From Durusdinium trenchii (lineage: Eukaryota > Sar > Dinophyceae > Suessiales > Symbiodiniaceae), in the NCBI GenBank assembly GCA_963970005.1, contig CAXAMN010004158.1:307341-371340 (forward strand): a stretch of DNA of 64,000 nucleotides. The letters run 5' to 3'. Positions 34,072 to 45,100 of the stretch are shown in pieces; position 1 is the stretch's first letter; each line of letters begins with the position of its first letter. The position numbers and the translations under genes are program-made. The notes below the pieces were generated by a model that was given only the letters and a program-made list of their open reading frames with translations, was not told where the DNA came from and did no database searches.

Positions 34072-34995
34072 ATGTCCCATGGCAAGGCTTACATGGTTTG
34101 TGGCTGTGGTAATTGGATTTGGGCTAACAGGGTGCCAAACAGACCCTACTGTCATTGTGGCACACCATGGATCCCCAGGCACCTTAGCCCAGGCACCAAG
34201 AGCACACCAAGGGAGAACCAGACACACCAGCATCCAGGATGAGGACTGGCAATACCAACAGTGGATCAGAGCAAACCATGCCCAACTGGAAGCAGACTGG
34301 TCAGACACCTCCTGGCAAGCACCCTCCTCCAGAAGCTCCAGAAGAACCACCAGCACACACACAGAATCAGACCCAGAGGCACTGGCCAAAGGGAATCAGC
34401 AGTCACAGGACTGGTCCAGAAGCATTGGGGCACCTTCTCACCAGAGGTCCAAGAGGCCTTCAAGGAGATGGGATTGCAACAAATGGCAGAAGAACCAGAC
34501 CTCACAGATCCCACCTATGTGGCCTACAAGTTCAAGACCACCAGTGGCCAGCTCAGAGCACTGGGCCAGAAGAAGCTCCAACTGGAGCAGAGGGAGACCA
34601 ATTTGCAGAAGCAATTGGCACAAGTGGTGGCAGCAAAGGAACAGCTCCTGGACAGGCTACAGACATGCCACCAGGACATGGAAGAAATCTCCCAGCACTA
34701 TGCACAGATTGTCCTGCAACCCAAAGGACAAGGCACCAGCATGGACACACAGGAGCCACCAGAAATCCCCTCAGGCAATCCAGAGATCCAGCACCAAATG
34801 GAGACCTTCCATGCATTGGTCTCTCAGCTGGGCAGCAAAGTCACCACAGATGACAAGCAAAGGCTGCTACACACAATGGTCAGGGTCCTGGAAGATGCAG
34901 GTCAAAAGAAGAGAAAGACCAACATCCAGCCACCTCAGTACTATGAGCCAGGCAACCCAGATGCATACATGGAGCAAGGCACTTTCACAGGGTAG
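34072..34995 (+). pseudogene. LINE ORF1: zinc-binding motif and coiled coil, broken
   Basis: ATG at 34072 starts MSHGKAYMVCGCGNWIWANR, which leads into a C-x-C-x14-C-x-C motif, probably a small zinc ribbon for nucleic-acid binding. An in-frame TGA at 34240-34242 interrupts this frame. The stretch 34200-34400 looks most protein-like in the other two frames (DEDWQYQQWIRANHAQLEADW in one, a Pro-rich PPGKHPPPEAPEEPP in another), so indels are likely. From about 34410 the first frame resumes with HWGTFSPEVQEAFKEMGL, a heptad-rich coiled coil (QLEQRETNLQKQLAQ, about 34570-34690), and a C-terminus ending at TAG 34993-34995. ORF1 proteins of LINEs bind their RNA and multimerise through coiled coils. 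That role is by analogy. Confidence 0.65.
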
Positions 34996-35049
34996 CAGCA
35001 GCAGCTGCCCACCCCTAGCAGATTTGCCAGCACACACAGCTCAGGCAAA

Positions 35050-35874
35050 GGAGCTGCATATTGACTTTGCCAACATCACCATATGAAGTGAGAAAGCACA
35101 ACAGCACATATGGGCGCTGCCAGCAGCAGTGGCATAGCAGAGCACCATATAGCAGCACCACAATGGCAGCAATACAAGGGTGGTTGGGCAAACCATCACT
35201 GGCAGCCATACATACAGGAAGCACAACCACTAGACAGTGGAGGCACCTCAGGTGGAGTCTCCTTGGCCTACAGGACAGGGCACAGCATCAGAGGCACTTT
35301 CTGGGTTTTGACCACAGATGGACAGCCACAATCTACAGAACACAGCGCATGGAGGTCATAGTGGGAGTGCTATACCTCAAAGTGGGGGAAGGGCAGCCAG
35401 GCACACATCCAGGTGCTGGAGGACAGGGTTCCCCTCACGCAATGCCTTGGACCCAGATTGCCCTGGTCACACTTCCAGTACAGCCAGGACATTGACCACA
35501 CCAAAATGCCACCCACTCCTAGCAGGAGCACAAGCAGGGAGCTCACCCAAACCTTTGGGCAACTCCAAGCACAGGCCACACACTGGCTAGCATCCACCAG
35601 CCTGGTGCACAATACACCACCCAGAGGCATCAGCTTTGAACTGCACATGGCACCACAGCAGCCAAGAGCCATCAAGGAGATGACAGTGCAAGACAAGCAG
35701 CTACAATACTGGCTCGGTTTGCGCAGAATGGTCAGAGACTGTAACAGACTCCTCAAAGGACCACTCCACAGCAAACAGACTCAGCATGCAGGACTGCTGC
35801 AAAAAAACATCAGCAACAAGACACAACACCTACAGCCACAATGGCCACCTGACAGCCAAGGCTTCATTGGCTAG
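35050..35874 (+). pseudogene. LINE ORF2 N-terminus: degenerate AP-endonuclease (EEP) domain
   Basis: The endonuclease that nicks target DNA should start ORF2. Its landmarks are visible but lie in all three frames. LHIDFANIT (about 35056-35083) matches the usual start. AEHHI near 35137 stands where the catalytic QETH-type motif is expected. GGTSGGVSLAYRTG near 35240 and VIVGVLYLKVGEG near 35350-35390 follow. The GDFN motif seems replaced by HFQ in SHFQYSQDIDHTKMPP. A longer open frame (35413-35874) covers the domain end and the linker (YWLGLRRMVRDCNRLLKG). Stops and frame changes show that the domain is dead. Confidence 0.6.
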
Positions 35875-35897
35875 GGGTACAAAGAGGGCTAAACCAG

Positions 35898-36980
35898 ATG
35901 CTCAGCAACAGACCTTTCCTCAATGACAAGCTAGAGGAATTCCTTCAGACCACCTGCCACCGGCTACAAAAGCAGGTTTGGGAAAGGAAGAAGGAAGACT
36001 TTGCCACATGGGCAGAGACTGCCATGAGAAAGGGGGCAAGGCAAGCACATGCCTTTATCAAGCAGGATGATGCAAACTACCTCAGACCCTATCAAAACCA
36101 ACCTCTAGCACAAAGACCAGCAGCCAGAAGAGCCTACTGGAAAACCTACTGGCAGGAAGAAGCTCCAGACGGACCAGCCACCCCAGAAGAGGAAGCTCTT
36201 AAACAAGAAGCCATCCAGGAAGCCAGAACATTAAAGCCCATCAGCTCAGCACAAATCAAGGCCACCCTGCAGCACATGGGTAAGAAGAAACCAGGCCCAG
36301 ATGGATGGACAGTACAAGAGCTTCAACAATGGCCAGAGCAAGCAATCTCAAGCCTTGTCTGGGTGTACCACCAGATAGAAGCCACAGGAGACTGGCCAGC
36401 ACAAGCCACATACGCCCAGATAGCACTATTGCCAAAGTCCCTGGACAATGAAAGGCCTATTTGCCTCACCAGCTTCTTCTACAAACTCTGGGCCACCACG
36501 AGACTGCACCTGCTCAAGAAGTGGATCCACCAAGTCAAAGACAGCTGCCCATGGGACAAAGCCATGCCCCAAGGCACAGTCGCTGACATCTCCTTCCAAA
36601 GGCAACTCTCAGCAGAGTTCAGCAGAGGACTACAGCTTCAGCAAGGCTCCATCCTCATTGACCTCAAGCACTTATATGACACAGTGGACAGACAAAGATT
36701 AATCACAGCAGGCAAGCAGCTGCATTTCCCACCAGTCATCATGCACCATGCCATGGTCATACATGCAGCCCCCAGATGGCTTTGCGCAGAAGGTCAAGCA
36801 GACCAACCATTCCACAACAAGTTTTCCATCATAGCAGGATGCCCTTTCTCAGTGGCCCTAGCCAAAGTCTACCTGTGGCGGCAAACCTGCAACCAGATCT
36901 ACCAGATCCACCCCAGCCTGGAATGGCAGGCCCCAGACATGCACCAATGGACAGCACCAGACATACCCAATGGGCAGTAG
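35898..36980 (+). CDS. LINE ORF2 central part: reverse transcriptase, truncated
   Basis: This frame is intact for 360 codons from ATG 35898 to TAG at 36978. It holds a linker, then reverse transcriptase motifs: KKKPGPDGWT, ERPICLTSFFYKLWA (fingers), motif A ILIDLKHLYDTVD with the first catalytic Asp, and motif B region AGCPFSVALAKVY. Motif C (the YxDD-type pair) is not recognisable after it. The frame ends about 35 residues past motif B, and only about 105 bp separate this stop from the next frame, which already encodes the post-RT zinc motif. Compared with ordinary LINEs the rest of the palm, the thumb and the linker are gone, so polymerase activity is not expected. Confidence 0.8.
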   Translation: MLSNRPFLNDKLEEFLQTTCHRLQKQVWERKKEDFATWAETAMRKGARQAHAFIKQDDANYLRPYQNQPLAQRPAARRAYWKTYWQEEAPDGPATPEEEALKQEAIQEARTLKPISSAQIKATLQHMGKKKPGPDGWTVQELQQWPEQAISSLVWVYHQIEATGDWPAQATYAQIALLPKSLDNERPICLTSFFYKLWATTRLHLLKKWIHQVKDSCPWDKAMPQGTVADISFQRQLSAEFSRGLQLQQGSILIDLKHLYDTVDRQRLITAGKQLHFPPVIMHHAMVIHAAPRWLCAEGQADQPFHNKFSIIAGCPFSVALAKVYLWRQTCNQIYQIHPSLEWQAPDMHQWTAPDIPNGQ

Positions 36981-37086
36981 ATTTCACTGACCCTGACCTG
37001 CCCTGGGAATTGACTGAACCCACTCAGCAAAAAGACACAGACAGCACTTAGAGAAGTCAGATCCCACTGAGATCCCCATACTGGAC

Positions 37087-38340
37087 ATGGTGGTCCAGGG
37101 TGCTCTTTTCAATCATGCCTGGTATGGCCTGGACAGACCCTGCCCTCTATGCCAGCACCCAGAAGACACCCTCTACCACAGGCTACGGCAATGCCCAGAT
37201 ATGTTGAAGCACCATCCCATTCCCAGAGTTTGGGAATCCCACGTAGCAGACAACAGCTACTGGCGCAGAGGTATTCCTCCAAAGTCAATATATGAAGTTC
37301 CAGGAGGAGGCTTAGAACAAGTAACAGGCACAGGGTTATGGGAACCACTCCAACCCATTCCCACCACAAACCTGGTCTTTGGCACTGATGGGTCAGGAGG
37401 ACCAGCTTCCAAAGACAAAAGACTCAGACAATGCAGCTTTGCAGTAGTTGCCTTAGACAAGAACACCTTGCAAGAAGTGGCCACACTCAGAGGCAGCGTC
37501 CAAGGCACCCAGACAGTGCCCCGAGCAGAAGCCACAGCACTCCTTTACCTTCTCAAGTACACCACTGGACCAGTGGAAAGCAGCATTGATGCACAGGCAA
37601 TCCTCAAAAGATGGAGAAAGCTTCCACAACCACAGGCCACAAGTAACATGGACCTTTGCAGGCCACTGAGCACACACAAGCACCATAGGGGTCAGCAAAC
37701 AGTGCTCCACTGGGTTAACAGTCACCAAACCCTGGAACACTTTCAAGCAAACAACCCAGATCTACCTCCCTGGATCTGGTGGACAAACCACAAGGCAGAT
37801 GCAGCAGCAGAGCAATATGCAACCCACCTTGCAGAAGAGCTCAACCTGGCCAACAAGGTTTGGGCAGCAAAATGGGTAGATGGCAGACAATACAAAATCC
37901 AACAGAGGCTAGTGCAAGTGGTCAAGTTCTGGCTTGAGCAAAAGGAGGAAATCCCAGGACTAGCCAAACCACTAAAGCCTCACAGCAATCCCAAGCTTCC
38001 CACCAGGAAGGAGTTGATAGAACACCTCCACACCACCCACACACAGCATTTGTGGGGCACCATTGACCAGAAGCTACATGGCCCAGAACGCAGCTGCAAC
38101 AGATGCCACATCAGAGTCCTTTCATACTGGACCAACACCAAGGCCAACAGAGTGGCACAAGCACCCTGCCACACACATGGCAATGACTACCCCACAGTCC
38201 ATCCGAGCCATGACCTGGGGTGGACAGGCGCAAGGCACAGATGCAAACACTGCAGAAAGCAAGCTACCACAGGGCAGCTGATCCTAAAGGAATCCTGGTT
38301 GAAACCCTGCCCAAGGCAGAAGGGAAAGAACTCCTTTTGA
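37087..38340 (+). CDS. LINE ORF2 C-terminus: zinc motif and RNase H domain
   Basis: The frame is open for 417 codons (ATG 37087, TGA 38338). First comes CPLCQHPEDTLYHRLRQC, a C-x2-C...H...C motif typical of the region after the reverse transcriptase. Then comes an RNase H type I fold with acidic residues in the expected places: FGTDGSGG, VPRAEATALLYLLK, SSIDAQAILKRW and NHKADAAAEQYA, plus HWVNSHQ. All four catalytic acids (D, E, D, D) appear kept. RNase H removes the RNA strand during reverse transcription. The last 100 residues have further Cys/His pairs (CNRC, CKHC). This is the best-preserved part of the element. Confidence 0.82.
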   Translation: MVVQGALFNHAWYGLDRPCPLCQHPEDTLYHRLRQCPDMLKHHPIPRVWESHVADNSYWRRGIPPKSIYEVPGGGLEQVTGTGLWEPLQPIPTTNLVFGTDGSGGPASKDKRLRQCSFAVVALDKNTLQEVATLRGSVQGTQTVPRAEATALLYLLKYTTGPVESSIDAQAILKRWRKLPQPQATSNMDLCRPLSTHKHHRGQQTVLHWVNSHQTLEHFQANNPDLPPWIWWTNHKADAAAEQYATHLAEELNLANKVWAAKWVDGRQYKIQQRLVQVVKFWLEQKEEIPGLAKPLKPHSNPKLPTRKELIEHLHTTHTQHLWGTIDQKLHGPERSCNRCHIRVLSYWTNTKANRVAQAPCHTHGNDYPTVHPSHDLGWTGARHRCKHCRKQATTGQLILKESWLKPCPRQKGKNSF

Positions 38341-38399
38341 GCCTAGAAGAATACCTTCTGAGCTAAGTCAGCTTTGTGTTGCAGAAGAAAAAAGTATTG

Positions 38400-41300
38400 G
38401 TGGGTGTTTTGGGCGTCCGCCGCTCTTGGTCGAGGAGTCTGCGGGGCCCTGCGGGGCCCTGCGTGGTTTGGGGTCGAAGACTCCTTCAGCGAGGGAGGCT
38501 GAGAATGCTCTTGGTCGTGGGATGGTGCTAGGAAGAAATAGGTTTTAGCTTTTGGGGAAGGTATTATACTAGGTATAGTATTGGGTATAGTATAGTTGAA
38601 GAATGTGGAGGATTGAGCAGGCGCGCTGATAACCCCGTCTTAAATTCAGTTGTTGTAGAAAGTATTTGCGTGATTCCATGGCTGACAGGTCACGAATCTG
38701 GTCACTCTAAGTGTCCCACAAGCCAAGCCCATGACCAAAGAGGTTTGTTGATGGCTCCAGTGCTGATTGGTTCACGTCGCCGTCGCCAGTGCTCTTGCGG
38801 CCCGAGCTCGATCAGGCTCTCCATCAGCACTTCGCATGTCGATCGATCCCCCAGAGACCTAGAAGAAGCCACCAATCGACCTGGTCTTGGAGTCCAAAAA
38901 AAGGGGAATCCTACATGATCCTACTACCTATTTAAGCTAGGCACTGGGGAAGACGTGGAGGGGTACCTCTTGTGATGGGGTCAAGGACCAACTGGCATTG
39001 GAGTACATAATATGGAACCACTGCCCCCTGCCCCGCTTCAACCAGACCTGCTGTGATGCAGTTGCTCAAGAGCCTCAAAAATTGGTTTCTGGGGATCAAA
39101 ACACCCGGTCCGAGCCCAACGAGAGCACTTGATGAGTCCCGGCAAATCGCCTTCTTTTTGTTTCAACACCAGCACGTCGCCCCATCTGACGTAGTCGCAG
39201 TTCGTTTGGACTGATGCTTGACTCGATGGAAACCTGATGTTTGCTACATTTGAAGGGTGAGATTTTGTGTCGACCTTGGCTTACCGTGCCTGTGCACGTT
39301 CGCGGATGGTCCGATGTGGAGAAAGTGAGAGCGGATGGTCTCACGGTCTCACGGCGTCGGAGAAAGCACATGGACCAGATGTCGGAGAAACCACTTGGAG
39401 GGACCGGATGTCCACGCGGGAGTTATGCTGCAACGAAGGTGTTTCAGTGGATTCCCCCGCGCTGGGAGAGAGTTGGTTGGAGGGATCCAATCGGAGTTCG
39501 GTTGTTGTATGTTGTGATTGAGTATAGCTTTCCTGTGTCCTATCATTTATCATGTCCTATCAACTATTTCCCTTGAAATCAGCGGGAGTTTTGGAGTGGT
39601 AGCTTCACTTGCAGGTTTAGGGCGGTGAAACATGAATCTTGCAAACTTGATGAGGTAGCAGGTAGCAAACACCACCCATGCGTGACCTTTTTTTTGAAGT
39701 GTACATGCAGACCACTATGCAGACCTTTTGCCAAGATGTTGGTCCTGCACTGTTGCAGAACGCCACTCAGATCTATCCGTGCTGCCAAGGTTGCGAAATT
39801 GTAATGAATTCGTTCGAAGCTTTGCTGCGGCAGCACCGGCCGTCTCACATCCAGTGACGGAGGAACGCCACGTTTCCGAGCACGAAGCGCGAAGCTGACA
39901 TAGATCGGGAGAGTCAGGATCGAGGTCTAGAGTCTAGAGCAACGAAAAACACCATGTGGGTTGAAAGTGACGGTGAACCCCTCAGCCCAGTGGGTGAAAA
40001 ATACGTGGGTGAATCAGTGCCGCAGATGCGGACGACATGACGATGTCGTCATGTCGCGTGATACTATGTTGCTCCAATAACGATGTTCTAAGACGACTCC
40101 ATATGGAGGCTTTGTGAATCCAGGCTGTGAACCGATTTTTCACGTCGAGCTGGCACCAGGCCCTTTTCCATTCGAGGTGTGGGTGGAAAGGTGTCCTTGA
40201 CCCTCGCGGTGTTCCATTTGCGACCCAAAAAATGCATTCCCCTGTCGTCCTCTTTGGCTGATGATTTGGTGGTCAAGGAAGTGGAGCCAATACAGTTGTT
40301 CCTCCCCAGAGAAGGTGGTTGGCGGTCTGACTAACTTCTGAGCAATTGATTTCCTTGATTTTCTCGTTGAGACTGGAAATTCCAGGCACCTTTTCCCTGA
40401 CCCAACTCACAGTCTGGGTTGCGTATACTAGTAGTATATAATATAGATTAATATAGTATATATACATGCATGCATATATATATATATATTTATTTAGATC
40501 TATACAGTATATTACCTATAAAACCTGAACTCCTTTTTTGGACCACCAACCACTCAAAATATGGTCCTCTCCGATCATCATACTGAAAAATATGTAACAA
40601 TGCGATCCTTTCCATTCAAAATATGGTCCTTACAAAACAAAAAAAAAACGAATCAGAGATCATTGTACTGAATTCTGGACAGGCTCCTCCTCAAAGTCAC
40701 TCGCTCCCCGAGAGACCCAAACTCGCGAATGGTCCTTGCTGATAGCAGCTGGGTTCAGAGCCCCCCATGAAAAAGACACCGTTCATGTTGCTTGCTGGTT
40801 GCCCGTGCCAAACATCTTTTGAACATATGTACATATTCCATGTACTTAAGGAGAGCAGGAGAGTTCGGGTGAAATCTGTGGGGAAGCTGGATCGTTAGAC
40901 CGTTGGAAGGATGCGACATGGGTGTGTCTCAGTAAACCTGTAACAGTTGGTAAACAACTATCACTATTTTGGAGAAAGGCCTGCAAGTTGAACACCATCC
41001 ACTGTTACTAGTAGTATGATATTGGTATATATATACATATATTATCGTTATATATATATATATGTGTCTACCAGTATATCGTCAAGACCCCTTGCCAAGG
41101 GCCCCTGCGGTCGACATTTTGCGGTCCTTTTGGATGCCTTTGAGGGCCTGCTCGCATGCTAGATTCTGGCAGAAGCGTGACGACCACTGGCAGTTTGGTG
41201 ATTTTAGTGCTTGGGCAAACTGGAGGAACCGACGGAGTTGGTGCGAGAAGACCTCTCACCCGGTTTTCATGAAGCATCCGGGATGTTTGAGCAAGTTAGA

Positions 41301-41740
41301 TTTGGATCCGAGCAAATCTCAGTTGGTGTCAATGTCGGCATTTTTAGGTGTCAAGTAGGATCTTTTATAGCTAGTTTCAACTTAGCTCAACCACTCTATC
41401 CTGTTGTTTTGTGAAGACCTGTGACCCAACTTGATACCCTCGTTTCGTTGGGTCACTCGGGCCTTGGAAAAGTCTGGTGTACTGCACAAAAAGGGAAGAT
41501 CACTTTAAGGAAGCGATTGTGTACTGCAGCTAATAGCAGCTTGGGATGTATTCTTGGATTTGAACTGCGATCTGCCAGTTGTCTTTAGCTGGGGACGCTG
41601 GAGAAAGGGACAGCAGCGGGACGTTCATGGCAGAGATGACCCTGTGGAAATGGACCTCACACATGAAACTCGTGAACATCGAGACTCTTTTTAGAGTAGT
41701 TGTTGGCATGGTGCTCCACTTTTTTCGGCCCTGTGAATTC
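38400..41740. other. No recognisable gene
   Basis: Frames of up to 111 codons overlap at 39.2-39.6 kb with no domain. Near 39300-39410 the words GATGGTC/TCTCACGG/GGAGAAA are repeated locally. TA tracts are at 40470-40488 and 41022-41061. Nothing else could be supported. Confidence 0.4.
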
Positions 41741-41749
41741 CTTTTTTGC

Positions 41750-42115
41750 ATAGCATTATCATTGGTGTTCATAATATTGTCACTTAATTTGCATGACATG
41801 GTCATCGGCTTGACAATGTTGTAATCGGATGACCACGTGATCAATTCGGGGTGGGGGAAGCGGGGAAAATTATAGGGTTCAGAAAAGCTGTCATCGGTGT
41901 TCATAACGTTGTCAACGTTTTCACAACATTTTGTCAACGGATTCATGAGACTGTCATCGGTTTCACAACATTATCATATTGGATGACAATGTTATTAAGT
42001 TGGAGTGGGGTGGGGTGGGCATTGTCAGCGGTGTAATTGTCATGTATTTCAACAGTATCATCGGTTTCCTGACATTGTCCTCAGCACAGCATTGTCAATT
42101 GGTGTCATTTTAGCC
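41750..42115. repeat. Degenerate GTCATCGGTTTCACAACATTGTC-type repeats
   Basis: The word GTCATCGG or ATCGGTTT followed by ACAACAT/TGACAAT recurs about eight times at spacings of roughly 25-45 bp (for example near 41800, 41890, 41925, 41955, 42060 and 42090). The units are diverged and interrupted by GTGGGG segments. This looks like an old minisatellite. The open frames across it are probably incidental. Confidence 0.45.
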
Positions 42116-42119
42116 CTTG

Positions 42120-45100
42120 CATGCGATCATGTCCTTCTCATGTTAAACTCTAACATTACTGCTTCTTGTCGGGAAAAACACGAAAAGAGCTGTGGTTTAG
42201 ACATGTCGCGGACGTTTGGGGCTACCATGGGCTATTGTTTATTAACCCAAGTGTTTGGAAACCACTTAAGACCCAACTCAAACCAGATTTTGTTTTTCCC
42301 ACAGCGACTCACTGACACACTCTCTTTGCCTCAGTTAGCCGCTGTTGGCCTGCGTTCCACAATCCTCTTGGGGGCAAATTTAAAGTGCCCTGAGTGGCTC
42401 AAGCCACAGATCAAAGGTCCATATGTGTTGAAGACGGGCTTTCACCCAACTCATCTCTCCAAATTCTTCCTGACTCCCAGTTGCATGCTTATATACATAT
42501 GTATATCCTTTCTGGCTGATTATATATAATATATGTGTATGTATTATACATGTGACAGTATGTATATATATATAGTAATGATATATATATTATATTGAAA
42601 CATTTTGATACAAATAAATGCAGTGCGCATAGGCTTTGCACAACATACAACTGTTTTTCACCCCTTCGTACAGGCAGAGTTGATCTGTCAGTGCTCTTCG
42701 AGCCTCCCGTGGACGCGCGGAGCAGCGTGAATCCAAAAAGGCGCTGCGCCGTTTGCACCACAAGGGACCACAGCGCGGTGTCCCTCCATGAGACACGAAG
42801 AAGCCGGGATTGACATCATACAGCATACATGTTTCTCACCAGTCCAATTATACCCTGAGAGAAGTCATACATGCAGTGACTTCTAGGATTTGGGAAGTTA
42901 TCGACTTTCCGAGGTGGTTTGTCACAGTACGCGCGTTTTCTGTTTTTTTTGGGTTGCACGTTGAATCGAACCACAAGAAATGGAACGATGAAAAGCATCG
43001 ATTTTCTATGATGTTCTTTGTACGTTAAGTATGTTCATACCGAAGTACCTTAAAAATACGAAAGTCTCAGGTACTTCTATTAGTCTGTAAGCATTTTCTA
43101 GCAAGGTTTGTGGTTGTTTGAGGATTCTGAACTGAACTAAAACAATCAAAGTATCGGCCAAAGTGCTCAGGAGTGGGTGCTTTTTCGCTTTCACTCTTCC
43201 ATCTCCCACTCTTCTCTTTGGCCCTCAGTGGGAGACGGTCTCCGGGTTTTTGCGCCGCGGAGCCCGACGGTCTCCTGCTTTGGTGGGCGAAGCGAACGGC
43301 AGCCATGGTGCCCTTGGAAGATGAAGAAGGCCAGAGCTTCCGTCAGACTTGTTTCGAGGACGGCCGTCTTTGGAGCGGTCGGTTGATAGTCTGTGGTGCA
43401 GCCAAGCTCTTTAGCCAGATGGGCATGATATTAAAGTAGGGAGACTTCCCAGGTCCGAGGCGACCCGACCCCAATTCAGAAAGCATGAGGAGGGGTGCTG
43501 TTCCAGGGGGGTTTCTTGACACCTTCGCCTCAGGAATTCGTTGGAGCCGATGGCTCAGGGTTCGCACGAGGTGATCCGTCCGTTCATCTAATGTCTCCCA
43601 GCAGTCCCTCCAACACCATAGCTGTCAACCCTAAAGTTTGGAAGGACAAAGTGTGGATCCCTTGCAGTTCTTCTGCTTTTGTGTTTGTTTTTTTGCTTCC
43701 TCCCGGGCTTGACGTTCCCGAACCACACTCCCGAACCACAGACGATGAACCACTCGGGAGGTTTTCAGCTCATCTCAGCGGAGATGCTGGTCAGGCAACC
43801 GTTCCGGCCACGGGGCAGTCGACGGACAGGGGAGACGCACGGCTCAAGTCAAACCAGGACGTCACGATGATCCTCAGAAAATCGGAGTTGGCCTGTGCAG
43901 TGGATCTATATATATATATGGTAGAATGCCACAGCGCATGTTGTTTTTGGGGTTGAGTTTTTTTTTGAGAATTGATTTCTTCGAAGATTTGGGTATCCTG
44001 CCCGAAAATGGGGGAAGAGTTTGCAGGACCAGGAGTTAAATAATGTGTTTGTTGTTAAGGTTCCAGAAATTCGGAGGTAGGCCCAGTTTAGACCAACAAA
44101 ATCATTTGCTTGGGTTGTTTCAGACCTCTCAAATTCGGGGACACTGCAAACTACACGCCACAAGCGCCATGTTGGGAAGCAACCGTGTTGTCCGTTGTCC
44201 AAGTACCATCAACCTTTGGAGAAATATAGATAGGTTGGGTCAGCGGACCTACCTGACTTACCTGACAGTTTCATGAATTTATTGTTATTGTTGGATTCTT
44301 CTATTTTATTTCCGTCACGGATGTGCACATTGGAGTGTGCAGATTGACTCTTGGGCAGAAAAGCTAGCTGAGAGGTTGTTTGAAGCTAACTTGTTCTCGA
44401 AGAGGTTGCCTGGGGTGTGTAAGTCTTCGAGACGTAGTCCTCATGCCTGGTGCTCGCCCGGCACCAGTGAGCAGCGGGTGATGGAGGCTGCTCGCCTCCT
44501 TGGCCTTGGACGTCCAAAAAAGTAGGATGAAAGGCAGCTTTCAGCCTCAAAGCACTGACTGAGACTGATCTTCTTTAGAACTTTAGAGGGTGTAGTTAGT
44601 CCGGTCATGATGTGTTTGTTTCCGGCTGGAACGTGGAACTCGCCTCCAGACACAAACCGGCCAACCAGGATGGACTGCGGAGGCTGGGCGGCCGTGGTTC
44701 GTCTTGAAGAGAGCTTTATGATCCAAGCTTCCACTTTGAGGGCTTTGTGGAGCTGACACCCCTTAAAGCTGTGTTGTATTTGCTGACCACAAAATCCAAT
44801 ACAACCTTACTGTAACCCAAGAAAACCGCTATGTTATTCAAGATCACTTTTCACATCTGAGAAGTACACCTAAGTCCTAAGTAATCATAAACCAATATAA
44901 AACATCATCTCTTTTTCTACGCTGCAGCCCAGCCAAACAAGCATAAAGGTCGATGGGTTTCAGTGGGTATTTTAGTCGCATGTCTATTTATGTGCATGTA
45001 ATGTAAGTGATGTATGCATGATCATCTTTATACTTTCTGTTAATTTGTCTCACTTGTGAACATTGCTTTTGCAACAATTCATGTTTGTTGGTTCACCAGA

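Larger units (their letters stand above)
34072..38400 (+). mobile_element. Decayed, internally deleted non-LTR retrotransposon (LINE) with RNase H
   Basis: The order is ORF1 (zinc-binding plus coiled coil), AP-endonuclease remnant, reverse transcriptase, CCHC-like motif, RNase H and C-terminal Cys/His clusters. This is the layout of a LINE with an RNase H domain. The plus strand is conspicuously rich in A and C (repeated CACAGCAGCC-like words) and lacks the TA tracts of its surroundings, which marks the element as foreign to its neighbourhood. Frameshifts in ORF1 and the endonuclease, and a missing reverse transcriptase C motif and thumb, mean it is inactive. The 3' end is set roughly after the TGA at 38338-38340. 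No poly(A) tail or target duplication was resolved. Confidence 0.85.

Noticed and set aside
34079-35086. 335-codon frame starting with a hydrophobic, lipoprotein-like N-terminus (ends GLTGC)
   Set aside because: The apparent signal peptide is an out-of-frame reading of the ORF1 zinc-binding motif, which reads C-x-C...C-x-C in the neighbouring frame.
42005-42529. 174-codon plus-strand frame ending in a hydrophobic tail
   Set aside because: The first third lies in the degenerate repeat at 41750-42115 and the last part in a TA-rich tract; only the middle looks protein-like, so no gene call was made.
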